Under the pieces are notes generated by a model. That model searched no databases, was not told the origin of the DNA, and saw only the letters and a list, made by a program, of their open reading frames with translations. This document shows positions 9,761-17,298 of a stretch of DNA of 19,708 nt, piece by piece (positions within the stretch are counted from its first letter, which is position 1; every line of letters starts with the position of its first letter). This stretch comes from an uncultured bacterium. GTDB lineage: Bacteria > Actinomycetota > Coriobacteriia > Coriobacteriales > Coriobacteriaceae. Where the stretch lies: the NCBI GenBank assembly GCA_905215765.1, contig CAJMRP010000027.1, forward strand, positions 1-19,708, read 5' to 3'. A program made the translations under genes and the position numbers.

Positions 9761-10603
9761 ATGATTGTGTTTTCCGATATGGATGGAACGCTGCTGACGA
9801 GCGATAAGCAGATGAGCGACGCCACCTGGGCGATGCTCGACGAGCTCGCACGTCGCGGCATTGAGTTTGTACCGTGCACGGGACGTCCGCTGTCGGGCAT
9901 CTTTGAGCCCATCCTCGCCCATCCCGCCGTGCACTATGCCGTCTGTGCCAATGGCGCCAGCGTCTGGCAGCTCGACGACGATGTGCCCAACGATGCCTCG
10001 CGCGCCACGCGCATATTGAGCCGTCCGCTCGATCGCAGCATTGCCCATCGCGTCCATCGCATCGCCGCCGGCCACGATGTGACCTTCGATATCTTCGCGG
10101 ATGGGCAGTGCTTCCTCCCCCGCTCGCTCTACACGCGCCTGGACGAATTCTGCGGCGGCGACCCCCACATCGCGGCTTCGCTCAAGCGCACACGAACACC
10201 GATCGACATGGATATCGACAGCAAGATCGACGAGGTCGAGACGCTCGAACGCATCGCCATGTACTGGCATGACCCGGCCGATCGCGACGCCATCGCGGCT
10301 GAGCTCGACACGCTCGGTGGCATTGAGGTCACGCGTTCGTACGCCATGAATATCGAGGTCATGGGCGAGGGCGCCACCAAGGGAACGGCCCTCACGTGGC
10401 TCTGCGAGCACCTGGGCGAACGTCTCGCCGACGCTTGGGCGTTCGGCGACAACATCAACGACATCCCCATGCTGCAGGCAGCGGGCCACGGCATGGCCAT
10501 GATCAACGCCGAGCCCGAGGACCGCGAGGCCGCCGACGCCATCACCGAATACGACAACGACCACGACGGCGTCGCCCACACCATCATGGCCGCCCTCGCC
10601 TAG
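9761..10603 (+). CDS. Cof-type HAD family phosphatase
   Basis: Cytoplasmic haloacid dehalogenase-fold hydrolase, 280 residues, of the Cof/YbjI type that removes phosphate from sugar phosphates or related small molecules. Motif I is DMDGT (residues 6-10, with nucleophile Asp6 and acid/base Asp8), motif II CTGRP (Thr40), motif III Lys207 in GEGATKG, and motif IV GDNIND (Asp230, Asp234). The region between about 80 and 190 is the cap domain that sets substrate choice. AGAAAGGA lies about 10 nt before the ATG. The gene begins about 25 bases after the gltA terminator, so it probably has its own weak promoter. It converges on a second, quite different Cof-type gene across a palindromic repeat cluster. 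Substrate not predictable. Confidence 0.9.
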   Translation: MIVFSDMDGTLLTSDKQMSDATWAMLDELARRGIEFVPCTGRPLSGIFEPILAHPAVHYAVCANGASVWQLDDDVPNDASRATRILSRPLDRSIAHRVHRIAAGHDVTFDIFADGQCFLPRSLYTRLDEFCGGDPHIAASLKRTRTPIDMDIDSKIDEVETLERIAMYWHDPADRDAIAAELDTLGGIEVTRSYAMNIEVMGEGATKGTALTWLCEHLGERLADAWAFGDNINDIPMLQAAGHGMAMINAEPEDREAADAITEYDNDHDGVAHTIMAALA

Positions 10604-10613
10604 CAGCAGCAAC

Positions 10614-10747
10614 CCGGTAGTCATTGGGGACGTTCTTAAATGGCTAGTCGCTGGCGGCACTCATTTAAGTCTGTCCCCAATGAGTGGTTTCACTCACTTA
10701 AGTCTGTCCCCAACTGCCGGCGCATAAGGAATGTCCCCAACTACCGG
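10614..10747. repeat. Nested GGGGAC/GTCCCC palindrome cluster between convergent HAD genes
   Basis: The main hairpin pairs 10621-10642 (TCATTGGGGAC then CTTAAATG) with 10662-10683 (CATTTAAG then GTCCCCAATGA), 19 of 22 bases matching. A second perfect hairpin follows, TGAGTG (10681-10686) / CACTCA (10691-10696). Two further TGTCCCCAACT-like units end near 10713 and 10742. The whole is enclosed by CCGGTAGT (10614-10621) and ACTACCGG (10740-10747). There is no T run for an ordinary terminator, although the position between converging genes would allow it to act as one. The layout resembles clustered REP-type elements. Confidence 0.8.
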
Positions 10748-10748
10748 T

Positions 10749-11543
10749 CTAGCAGAGACTCTCCAGCACGCGACGGAGCTCCTGTTGAACGGCGTGGTCG
10801 CGGTTGCACCCCACCACGCGATCGGCGACTGCCTTGAGCGCGGGGCGCGCGTTTTCCATCGCGCAGCCCGTGCCGACAAAGCGAATGATCTCGTAGTCGT
10901 TCATCGAGTCGCCAAACGCCATGACCTCGTCGCGTCCAATGCCGTAATGCTCCGCGAGCTGCGCGATGCCCGAGGCCTTCGACACACCGGGCTGCATGGC
11001 ATCGATCCACGCGTTGCCCGAAGGCGCAAAAGAGAACAGGTCGCCCAGCTCGCGCTGCAACACGTAGGCGTTGTCCATCACGTTGCCGTCATCGCAGATA
11101 ATCGATGCCTTGATGATATTCACATGCGGATCGGGCAGTCCCCAAATGCGTTCGGCGTTGGGCAGATCTTTGTCAATCTCGCGGACAAATTTGTCCTCGT
11201 CGTCGAGCAAAAAGGACTTGGTGCGATCAAAGAGCGCCAGATGCATGTTAGGAAACATCTTGACCGTGCGCGCGAGCTTGCGGACGGCGAGATGAGAATA
11301 TACCTCGCGATCGACCTCGACCCCTTCTGCATAGACCTGCGCACCATTCGCCGCGACAAAGTCCATTTTGTCGACCACGGGCGCAAAGAACTCGCATAGG
11401 CGGTCGTAACGGCGGCCCGAGGACGCAGCAAAGTACACGCCGCGCTCGCGCAGGGCCTCAATCAGCTCATATGTCTCGGGCGGTACCTGGCTATTCTCAT
11501 CAAGCAGCGTGCCGTCCATATCGGATGCAATCAGTTTAAACAT
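10749..11543 (-). CDS. Cof-type HAD family phosphatase
   Basis: Second Cof-like HAD hydrolase, 264 residues, cytoplasmic. Motif I is DMDGTLL (Asp8, Asp10), motif II is ASSGRR (Ser42), motif III Lys189 in PGVSKASG, and motif IV GDSMND (Asp212, Asp216); residues of about 80-185 form the cap. It shares only the motifs with the other HAD gene here, so the pair is not a recent duplication. The ribosome binding site AAGGGAG is 7 nt before the ATG and lies within a long leader hairpin that could hide it. The stop TAG falls at the edge of the repeat cluster 10614-10747, and a 34-bp inverted repeat brackets the gene. Substrate unknown. Confidence 0.9.
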   Translation of the reverse strand: MFKLIASDMDGTLLDENSQVPPETYELIEALRERGVYFAASSGRRYDRLCEFFAPVVDKMDFVAANGAQVYAEGVEVDREVYSHLAVRKLARTVKMFPNMHLALFDRTKSFLLDDEDKFVREIDKDLPNAERIWGLPDPHVNIIKASIICDDGNVMDNAYVLQRELGDLFSFAPSGNAWIDAMQPGVSKASGIAQLAEHYGIGRDEVMAFGDSMNDYEIIRFVGTGCAMENARPALKAVADRVVGCNRDHAVQQELRRVLESLC

Positions 11544-11548
11544 AGAAA

Positions 11549-11610
11549 AGCTCCCTTCGGGCTTGTTGGAATCGAACGTGTATCCAATTCCAACGTACCC
11601 AAAGGGAGCT
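11549..11610 (-). promoter_or_regulatory. Long leader hairpin covering the HAD gene's ribosome binding site
   Basis: The arm at 11610-11587 and the arm at 11572-11549 (each 24 nt) pair at 22 of 24 positions in the minus-strand RNA, counting two G-U pairs, with a 14-nt loop. The 3' arm contains the AAGGGAG ribosome binding site (11557-11551), paired to CTCCCTT in the 5' arm. The stem is followed by TTTTCT and then the ATG, so it also resembles a terminator. Confidence 0.75.
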
Positions 11611-11718
11611 CAGGTAAGACTCCGCGGGTGCAAACGTTACAAGGACCTAGCAAATAGCTCACGCGCGCCAGGGATCCCACAGTCGCAGCGCCTGGCAACA
11701 TGTCAAAGAGTGTCGCAG

Positions 11719-11752
11719 GCGACTAGCCGTTTAAGAACGTCCCCGATGACTA
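11719..11752 (-). repeat. Inverted second copy of the GGGGAC repeat, overlapping the ade stop codon
   Basis: The reverse complement of this 34-base segment matches 10618-10651 at 32 of 34 positions; the core is GGGGACGTTCTTAAA. It begins exactly at the ade TAG (11752-11750) and continues downstream. GTCGC/GCGAC (11712-11723) forms a further small palindrome beside it. The remainder of the 11544-11749 gap holds the HAD leader hairpin, and nothing else I recognise. Confidence 0.8.
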
Positions 11753-13570
11753 GTCGGCGTAGGTGAAGGTTGTGACGTCGAACATGCCCTCGGGGCGAAT
11801 GCGGAGCGTCGGGATGACCGGCAGGGGCAGGAAGATGATGCCCATGATGGGGTCGAGCGGCGGCTCAATACCCATGGCGCGCGCCTTGACCATAAAGTCG
11901 TCGTGCTGCGCGGCAACGTCCTCGGCCGTGCCTTCGCTCATCAGACCGCCGAGCGCCAGCGGAATGCGCGCCACGACCTCGCCGTTGCGCACCAGCACGT
12001 GACCACCCTGGCCCACAGCCTCAACAGCCGCCATCATATCGGCAGCGTTATCACCCACGACGCACACGTTGTGCGAGTCGTGGCCGATCGTGGAGGCAAT
12101 GGCGCCACCGGTGATGGTGAAGCCACGCACCCAGCCGCGACCGATATGCTTGCCGACAAGGCCCAGGCCCGCAGGACCATCACCGTCGGCGCCCTCGGCC
12201 TGCAGCGACACACCGCGGCCGTGGCGCTCGATCAGCATAATGCGACGCAGGCCCTCGGCGCTCTCGGGGCGAGCCATACCCGTGATGGCCTTACCCGGCA
12301 CCACGTCAATCACGGCCTCGCCCGGCTTAAAGGCATAGTCGAATACGTCGAGCGAAAGCTTCGGCAGCTTAACGGACGCGCGCAGCTCGTCGGCAAGGGC
12401 TGCGACCTCGGCCATCTCGGGTGCGATCTCGCCCACAAAGGTGCCGTCCTGCGCCACCAGAGCACCGGCGGCATATACGCGATGCGGAGCCGTGGCAAAC
12501 GTCAGGTCATTGAGCACCAGCAGGTCGGCACGCTTGCCCGGGGCGATGGCGCCACGCAGTTCGTGCGGGTCGCGGCAGCCGTGATCCAGGCCAAACGCCT
12601 CAGCCGTGGAAAGGGACGCCATGGAGATAGCGACCACCGGGTCGATACCGGCCTCAATCGCCACGCGGCAGGCGTTGTCGATCATGCCGGACGCAAGCGC
12701 ATCGGAAGGAACGCGGTCGTCGGTCGCAAAGCAGCAACGGCGGGCACGGGCAGGATTCTCCAGCAGCATCGGCGACAGGTTGGCCAGGTCATGGCTGCAC
12801 GTACCCTCGCGCAGCATCACATACATGCCGCGAGACAGCTTGTCGAGTGCCTCCTCGGGAATCGTCGACTCATGGTCAGCGATAATACCTGCTGCGGCAT
12901 AGGCGTTGAGGTCCTTGCCGGCAACGAGCGGCGCGTGACCGTCAACCTGCTTGGACGGCGTCTGGTTGGCAGCGTCGATTCGAGCGCAGGTCTCGGGATC
13001 GGCCATAAAGACGCCCGGCAGGTTCATCATCTCGCCCAGGCCAAAGACATCGCCCGGATGCTCGGCAAAAAACGCCTGCATGTCAGCGGCGGTAATCACA
13101 GCGCCTGCTTGCTCATCGGGCAGCGCGGGCACGCACGAGGGCATCATGTACTTGATGGAAATAGGAGCGCGACGACCGTCCTCGATCATAAAGCGCAGGC
13201 CGTCCAAGCCAGAAACATTAGCGATCTCGTGGCTGTCGGCAATAGCGGTGGTGGTGCCGCGCGTCGCCGCCATGCGCGCATACTCGGCAGGGCGGATGTT
13301 CGAAGACTCGATATGCAAGTGTCCGTCAATAAAACCGGGGGCAAGATAGCGGCCCTGGCAATCGATGACCTCGGTAGCCTCATACGTACCGGCGGCATCG
13401 TCGCGACCATCGTAGAGCACACCGACGATCACGCCATCCTTGACGGCAACGCTACCGGGCGCCACGCGCTGGCCGTACACATCGACGATCTGCGCGTTGG
13501 CAAACAGCGTGTCGACGGGAACGCGCCCCTCGGCGGCCTCGATCACAGACCTCATGACCTCAACGGACAT
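11750..13570 (-). CDS. ade: Adenine deaminase
   Basis: Cytoplasmic amidohydrolase converting adenine to hypoxanthine and ammonia in purine salvage. 606 residues, close to the family's usual ~580-600. The metal site motif is GFIDGHLHIESS (residues 79-90, His84, His86), followed by SHEIANVSG near 113, FATDDRVPSDAL, and the C-terminal HDSHNVCVVGDN, all signatures of the Ade family rather than adenosine deaminase. The frame extends upstream to 13696, but AAAGGAG lies 5 nt before the ATG at 13570, the upstream residues are unrelated to the family, and they overlap leader hairpins, so I use 13570. The stop codon is the first base triplet of a GGGGAC repeat. A possible -10, TACAAT, lies at 13644-13639, and a terminator-like hairpin sits between it and the gene. 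Confidence 0.95.
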   Translation of the reverse strand: MSVEVMRSVIEAAEGRVPVDTLFANAQIVDVYGQRVAPGSVAVKDGVIVGVLYDGRDDAAGTYEATEVIDCQGRYLAPGFIDGHLHIESSNIRPAEYARMAATRGTTTAIADSHEIANVSGLDGLRFMIEDGRRAPISIKYMMPSCVPALPDEQAGAVITAADMQAFFAEHPGDVFGLGEMMNLPGVFMADPETCARIDAANQTPSKQVDGHAPLVAGKDLNAYAAAGIIADHESTIPEEALDKLSRGMYVMLREGTCSHDLANLSPMLLENPARARRCCFATDDRVPSDALASGMIDNACRVAIEAGIDPVVAISMASLSTAEAFGLDHGCRDPHELRGAIAPGKRADLLVLNDLTFATAPHRVYAAGALVAQDGTFVGEIAPEMAEVAALADELRASVKLPKLSLDVFDYAFKPGEAVIDVVPGKAITGMARPESAEGLRRIMLIERHGRGVSLQAEGADGDGPAGLGLVGKHIGRGWVRGFTITGGAIASTIGHDSHNVCVVGDNAADMMAAVEAVGQGGHVLVRNGEVVARIPLALGGLMSEGTAEDVAAQHDDFMVKARAMGIEPPLDPIMGIIFLPLPVIPTLRIRPEGMFDVTTFTYAD

Positions 13571-13590
13571 ACATACTCCTTTAACCGTAG

Positions 13591-13626
13591 AAAAAAGCTG
13601 CGGAGCGGACAGGCCTTCACCGCAGC
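13591..13626 (-). terminator. Terminator-like hairpin in the ade leader
   Basis: On the minus strand GCTGCGG (13626-13620) and CCGCAGC (13603-13597) form a 7-bp stem with a 16-nt loop, followed by TTTTTT (13596-13591). It ends about 20 bases before the ade start and downstream of the -10-like TACAAT (13644-13639). tyrS, the preceding gene, already has its own terminator, so this may act as an attenuator. Confidence 0.6.
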
Positions 13627-13705
13627 AAACCAATAGCCATTGTATGCCCAAAAGGAGGCCGCCGATAACACCCCTTCCGCTTAACGGCACCGCCAAATGA
13701 TCCCT

Positions 13706-13789
13706 TGGGGACGGAGGAAAAAAGTTGCGGTGGAATAGTTCCTACCTGGGCGCCCGTATGGCATTTTTAGGAACTATTTCACCGCAACT
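13706..13789. repeat. Long near-perfect palindrome with a GGGGAC tag
   Basis: TTGGGGACGG (13706-13715) is followed by two 22-base arms, 13723-13744 (starting AGTTGCGGTG) and 13768-13789 (ending CACCGCAACT), which match at 21 of 22 positions; the one difference is a G-U pair in plus-strand RNA. The 23-base loop contains GGGCGCCC. It lies between the tyrS terminator and the ade leader and has no reading frame of note. Confidence 0.8.
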
Positions 13790-13790
13790 C

Positions 13791-13823
13791 AAAAGGCCGC
13801 AGTCGGGAGTTCCGGCTGCGGCC
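13791..13823 (-). terminator. Terminator of tyrS
   Basis: On the minus strand GGCCGCAGCCG (13823-13813) and CGACTGCGGCC (13805-13795) form an 11-position stem with one C-A mismatch and a 7-nt loop, followed by TTTT. It starts about 30 bases after the tyrS stop. Confidence 0.75.
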
Positions 13824-13852
13824 CTATTGCACATGTTAGGTTGACCTACTTG

Positions 13853-15064
13853 CTAGACCAGCTTGAAGCCCTTGCGCTTGCCCACGGAGAGGGTGTCGCC
13901 CAGCTTGAGGGCACTGGGGTCGATGTTGTAGCTCTTGGGAGCCACGGCCTTGCCGTTGATCTTGACGCCGCCGCCGTCGATGTCGCGACGGGCCTGGCCG
14001 GCGCTGGCCGAAAGGCCCAGGTCCTTGAGCAGGCCGGCGAGGTAGATCTGGCCCTCGTCGTTAACAGTCAGCTCAACATGCTTCTCGGGGAAGTCGGCGA
14101 GCTGGCCCTCCTTGAACACGCGGTCGAACTCGGCCTGGGCCTCGTCGCCGGCACCGGCGCCGTGGTAGGTGTCGCACAGGTCGCGGCCCAGAGCGCGCTT
14201 GAGCTCATAGGGATCGGCAGAACCGTCGGCCAGAGCAGCGTCGATCTTGTCGACCTCGGCCGGGGTGAGCGAGCTCGCCAGGCGGTAGTACTTGCCGATC
14301 ATCTCGTCGGGGATGGACATGGTCTTGCCGAACATATCCTTGGGCGCGTCGGTCAGGCCGATGTAGTTACCGTAGGACTTGGACATCTTACGGACGCCAT
14401 CGGTGCCCTCGAGCAGCGGCATGGTGAGCGCGATCTGGGGCTCCATGCCCATCTTCTCCATGAGCTCACGGCCGGCGAGCAGATTGAAGAGCTGATCGGT
14501 GCCGCCCATTTCCACGTCGGCCTTGATCTGCACGGAGTCGTAAGCCTGCATCACGGGATACAGGAACTCATGCAGGGCGATCGGCGTCTGGGACTGGTAG
14601 CGCTTGGTAAAGTCGTCGCGCTCGAGAATACGGGCGACGGTGAACTTGGAGCACACCTGCAGCAGGCCGGCCAGATCCATCGACAAGATCCAGTCACCGT
14701 TGTGCACGATGGTGGTCTTCTCGGGATCAAGGATCTTCATGGCCTGGCTCACGTAGGTCTCGGCATTGGCCTCGATCTGCTCCTGCGAAAGCTGCGGACG
14801 GGTGGAATTCTTGCCCGAGGGGTCGCCAATCAGCGCAGTACCGTTGCCGATGATGAGGGTGACGTTGTGGCCCAGGTCCTGGAACTGACGCATCTTGCGC
14901 AGCGGCACGGCGTGGCCCAGGTGCAGGTCGGGGCTGGTGGGATCGACGCCGAGCTTGATGTTGAGGGGCTCGCCCTTCTCAAGCTTCTTGCGAAGGTCGG
15001 CCTCGGGGACGATCTGCGCGGCGCCCGAGGTGATGATACGCATTTGCTCGTCAACAGACAGCAT
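13853..15064 (-). CDS. tyrS: Tyrosyl-tRNA synthetase
   Basis: Class I aminoacyl-tRNA synthetase that charges tRNA-Tyr in the cytoplasm, 403 residues. The HIGH motif is HLGH (residues 48-51) within GVDPTSPDLHLGHAVPLRK, and the KMSKS loop is intact at 226-230. DSVQIKADVEMGGTDQLFNLL (about 176-196) is the tyrosine and tRNA-binding region, and the last ~65 residues form an S4-like RNA-binding domain. The compact HLGH type resembles TyrZ-class enzymes. GGAGG lies 7 nt before the ATG. The 96-base gap upstream is too short for a T-box and shows none of its motifs. It has a hairpin (AGCACC...GGTGCT with GCCG/CGGC, 15086-15112) close to the ribosome binding site. No terminator separates it from the U32 gene, so co-transcription is plausible. 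Confidence 0.97.
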   Translation of the reverse strand: MLSVDEQMRIITSGAAQIVPEADLRKKLEKGEPLNIKLGVDPTSPDLHLGHAVPLRKMRQFQDLGHNVTLIIGNGTALIGDPSGKNSTRPQLSQEQIEANAETYVSQAMKILDPEKTTIVHNGDWILSMDLAGLLQVCSKFTVARILERDDFTKRYQSQTPIALHEFLYPVMQAYDSVQIKADVEMGGTDQLFNLLAGRELMEKMGMEPQIALTMPLLEGTDGVRKMSKSYGNYIGLTDAPKDMFGKTMSIPDEMIGKYYRLASSLTPAEVDKIDAALADGSADPYELKRALGRDLCDTYHGAGAGDEAQAEFDRVFKEGQLADFPEKHVELTVNDEGQIYLAGLLKDLGLSASAGQARRDIDGGGVKINGKAVAPKSYNIDPSALKLGDTLSVGKRKGFKLV

Positions 15065-15160
15065 TGGGTATCCTCCTTTTGCTATAGCACCCTCGCCGAA
15101 AACGGCGGTGCTGGAAGTCCATAAACTCTCTTATGATAACAAACTGACGCGACGCAGCAT

Positions 15161-17137
15161 CTACGACAGGAAAATCCTCGTCCTGCCGCATGCGTCGATG
15201 GCAACCGGCAGACGCGTACCGTCACGCTCGACCAGATAGCGTATCTGCCGACGACGCAAGCAGTCGCGGCAACGGACCCGCCCCGTCGCATCGGTGGCGC
15301 AAACGCCCTCGGCGGTCAGCAGGCAATGCTCGCACACCATGAGCTCGGGACGGTCGGCGTCGACCGGACCCAAGACGCCGGGTTCAGCAGCCAGCTCGGC
15401 AATACGCTCCCTATCATTGCTGAGCAACTCGGCAGGCAAGTATACCCACCCCGCGCCAAGCCCGCGCAGCCAGGCAAGCGTGGCCCGATTGGCGCAGAAC
15501 ACCGGCGCCGCCACGTCAAACGCCGTGCCCAGCTCGCGGGCCATCGCCACCTGCCCCAGGTTGCGGCAAACAATACGCCCGGCACGTTGCATAAGCGCCC
15601 GAGTCCGCTCGGCGTCGCCTACGCGGCACACTTCGTCGAGCACCACCGTCGCATCGGACAGATCCCGCTCATCGCGCGGATCCAAATCCATCAGCTCCCA
15701 GGCAAAGACCATGCGAGCAAAAGCCTCATGCTTTGCCGGCTCCGCCGGTCCCGCCAGCTCCGTCGGTACACCGCCATCTGCCAGAACGCCCTCAAACGGC
15801 AGCACCTCAACGGACTGCTCAGCAGGCGCGACCGCATCTGCCTCGACCCGCATGCGCTCCAACACCGTTGCCGTCTGCCCCAGCACGCCGGCACTGCGAA
15901 TCAGATAGACCTCACAGCCCGCGTCCACCTTGCGTTTGCAATGCACGACGATGCGCTCTCCCGCAGCGGCATCCACGGGGCAAGGCACCTGTGGCCAGCG
16001 CTTGGGCACATCGGGACGCGCGTCGGCACCCGGGTAAAATCGGATCTCGAGCGTATCGCCCGCCGCCACGGCGGCATCAAGCTCAACCGTCACCTCTTCG
16101 TGACCCACCGCCACCAAGTGGCCCACGCGCACGCCCTGGTTGATCGCGCGCTCAAAGCTCATGAGCTCGGCGCCCGAACGACCCCGCAGATACGCATCGG
16201 TAAAGCCGCGGTTGAACGACCTTCCCAGCTCGCGCTCAAGCGCCGGCACCGCATCGGCATCCCATGTGCCGTCGCGCAGCATATTGAGCGCCCGACGCCA
16301 CACCCTCACCACGTTAAAGACGTAGTCGGGATTCTTCATGCGGCCCTCGATCTTGAGCGATGCCACGCCGGCGGCAACAAGCTCGGGCAGATGCGCGATG
16401 CCCAGATAGTCACGCGGACAAAGCAGGCGATCCCCTTCGACAGCGACAACACTCTGCCCCGCCTCGTCCACCAGGTCATAGGATAGACGGCACGGTTGCG
16501 TGCAATCACCGCGCATCGCAGAGCGGCCACGTCGAAGGGCAGAGAACCCGCACGCACCCGAGTATCCAATGCAAATAGCGCCGTGACAGAACACCTCGAT
16601 GGGCACGCCAGTAGCGCAAAGCGTCTCAATCTCTGCAACGTTCAGCTCGCGCGCAGTCGTCACGCGCTCAACGCCCAACTCCTTGGCAGCCAACTGCACG
16701 GCACCCTCGCCATGAGCGCCCGCCTGAGTGGACAGGTGAATCTCGACCCCCGGAATCGCCGCACGAAGCGCACAAGCCAGCCCGGCATCGGCCACAATCA
16801 ACGCATCGGCACCCAACGCGCGCGCATGCGCCCCCAACGCCACGGCGTCGGCAAGCTCATCATCGAACACGAACACGTTGAGCGTCACGTACACACGCAC
16901 GCCATGGGCATGGGCCACGGCACAACCGCGCGCGAACTCATCATCGCTAAAGCCATGCGCGCTCACTCGAGCGTTGAATCCGTCCAGCCCCGCATAGATG
17001 GCATCGGCACCCGCCGCAATCGCCGCGAGCATCTGGTCGAGTCCGCCAGCAGGCGCCAGCAGTTCGGGCAGCGCCACTTCAGCCGCCGCCAACTCGCTTT
17101 CGCATTGTCCGCTCGGTTTCATCGGCCGAATCGCCAT
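15161..17137 (-). CDS. U32 family peptidase / RNA hydroxylase-like protein
   Basis: 658 residues. The N-terminal half is the U32 barrel: ELLAPAGGLDQMLAAIAAGADAIYAGL at the start, then the family signature EVFCHGAICIGYSGACGFS (181-199), followed by the Cys pattern C189, C196, C212 and C216, suited to an iron-sulfur cluster, and SLKIEGRMK. The last ~60 residues contain further Cys pairs (CEHC, CRDC). Although named peptidases, characterised relatives (TrhP/YegQ, RlhA) hydroxylate tRNA or 23S rRNA, so an RNA-modification role is likely but unproven. A TTG at 17155 is in frame, but AAGGAG lies 7 nt before the ATG at 17137, which I prefer. It is divergent from the PBP gene and just upstream of tyrS. 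Confidence 0.9.
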   Translation of the reverse strand: MAIRPMKPSGQCESELAAAEVALPELLAPAGGLDQMLAAIAAGADAIYAGLDGFNARVSAHGFSDDEFARGCAVAHAHGVRVYVTLNVFVFDDELADAVALGAHARALGADALIVADAGLACALRAAIPGVEIHLSTQAGAHGEGAVQLAAKELGVERVTTARELNVAEIETLCATGVPIEVFCHGAICIGYSGACGFSALRRGRSAMRGDCTQPCRLSYDLVDEAGQSVVAVEGDRLLCPRDYLGIAHLPELVAAGVASLKIEGRMKNPDYVFNVVRVWRRALNMLRDGTWDADAVPALERELGRSFNRGFTDAYLRGRSGAELMSFERAINQGVRVGHLVAVGHEEVTVELDAAVAAGDTLEIRFYPGADARPDVPKRWPQVPCPVDAAAGERIVVHCKRKVDAGCEVYLIRSAGVLGQTATVLERMRVEADAVAPAEQSVEVLPFEGVLADGGVPTELAGPAEPAKHEAFARMVFAWELMDLDPRDERDLSDATVVLDEVCRVGDAERTRALMQRAGRIVCRNLGQVAMARELGTAFDVAAPVFCANRATLAWLRGLGAGWVYLPAELLSNDRERIAELAAEPGVLGPVDADRPELMVCEHCLLTAEGVCATDATGRVRCRDCLRRRQIRYLVERDGTRLPVAIDACGRTRIFLS

Positions 17138-17298
17138 CGGTAAACTCCTTGCCAAGGTGTGCTTTCACTCTGAAAATTGCTGCCAACCAGCATACACGAG
17201 GCCCCGCGTGCCCCGATTGGTTTATCGTGTAATAACTTATGTCCATCCTGCCAGGCATAACACCTGCCGCCTGACACGACATACCTGGAGGTCAATAT

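Noticed and set aside
10614..10747. CRISPR array
   Set aside because: The repeated units are few, unequal, irregularly spaced and palindromic, with no cas genes.
11560..11600. tRNA-like T-arm (GTTCGATTCC on the minus strand)
   Set aside because: The bases flanking the loop do not pair as a T-stem and no other tRNA arms are present; it is the tip of the leader hairpin.
11903..13636. 577-residue plus-strand reading frame opposite ade
   Set aside because: Same effect of codon bias on the opposite strand; no ribosome binding site or known domain, and it is rich in His/Arg/Gly.
13571..13696. Longer N-terminus for adenine deaminase, with a hydrophobic segment like a signal peptide
   Set aside because: The internal ATG has an ideal ribosome binding site, the extension is not family-like, and adenine deaminase is cytoplasmic.
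13571..13700. Purine riboswitch before adenine deaminase
   Set aside because: TTTCTACGG is only superficially like the aptamer core, and the other conserved loops and junctions are missing.
13841..15124. 427-residue plus-strand reading frame opposite tyrS
   Set aside because: A shadow of tyrS; the composition is typical of reversed GC-rich codons.
15065..15160. T-box leader for tyrS
   Set aside because: The gap is only 96 bases with no specifier loop or T-box sequence; there is just a small hairpin.
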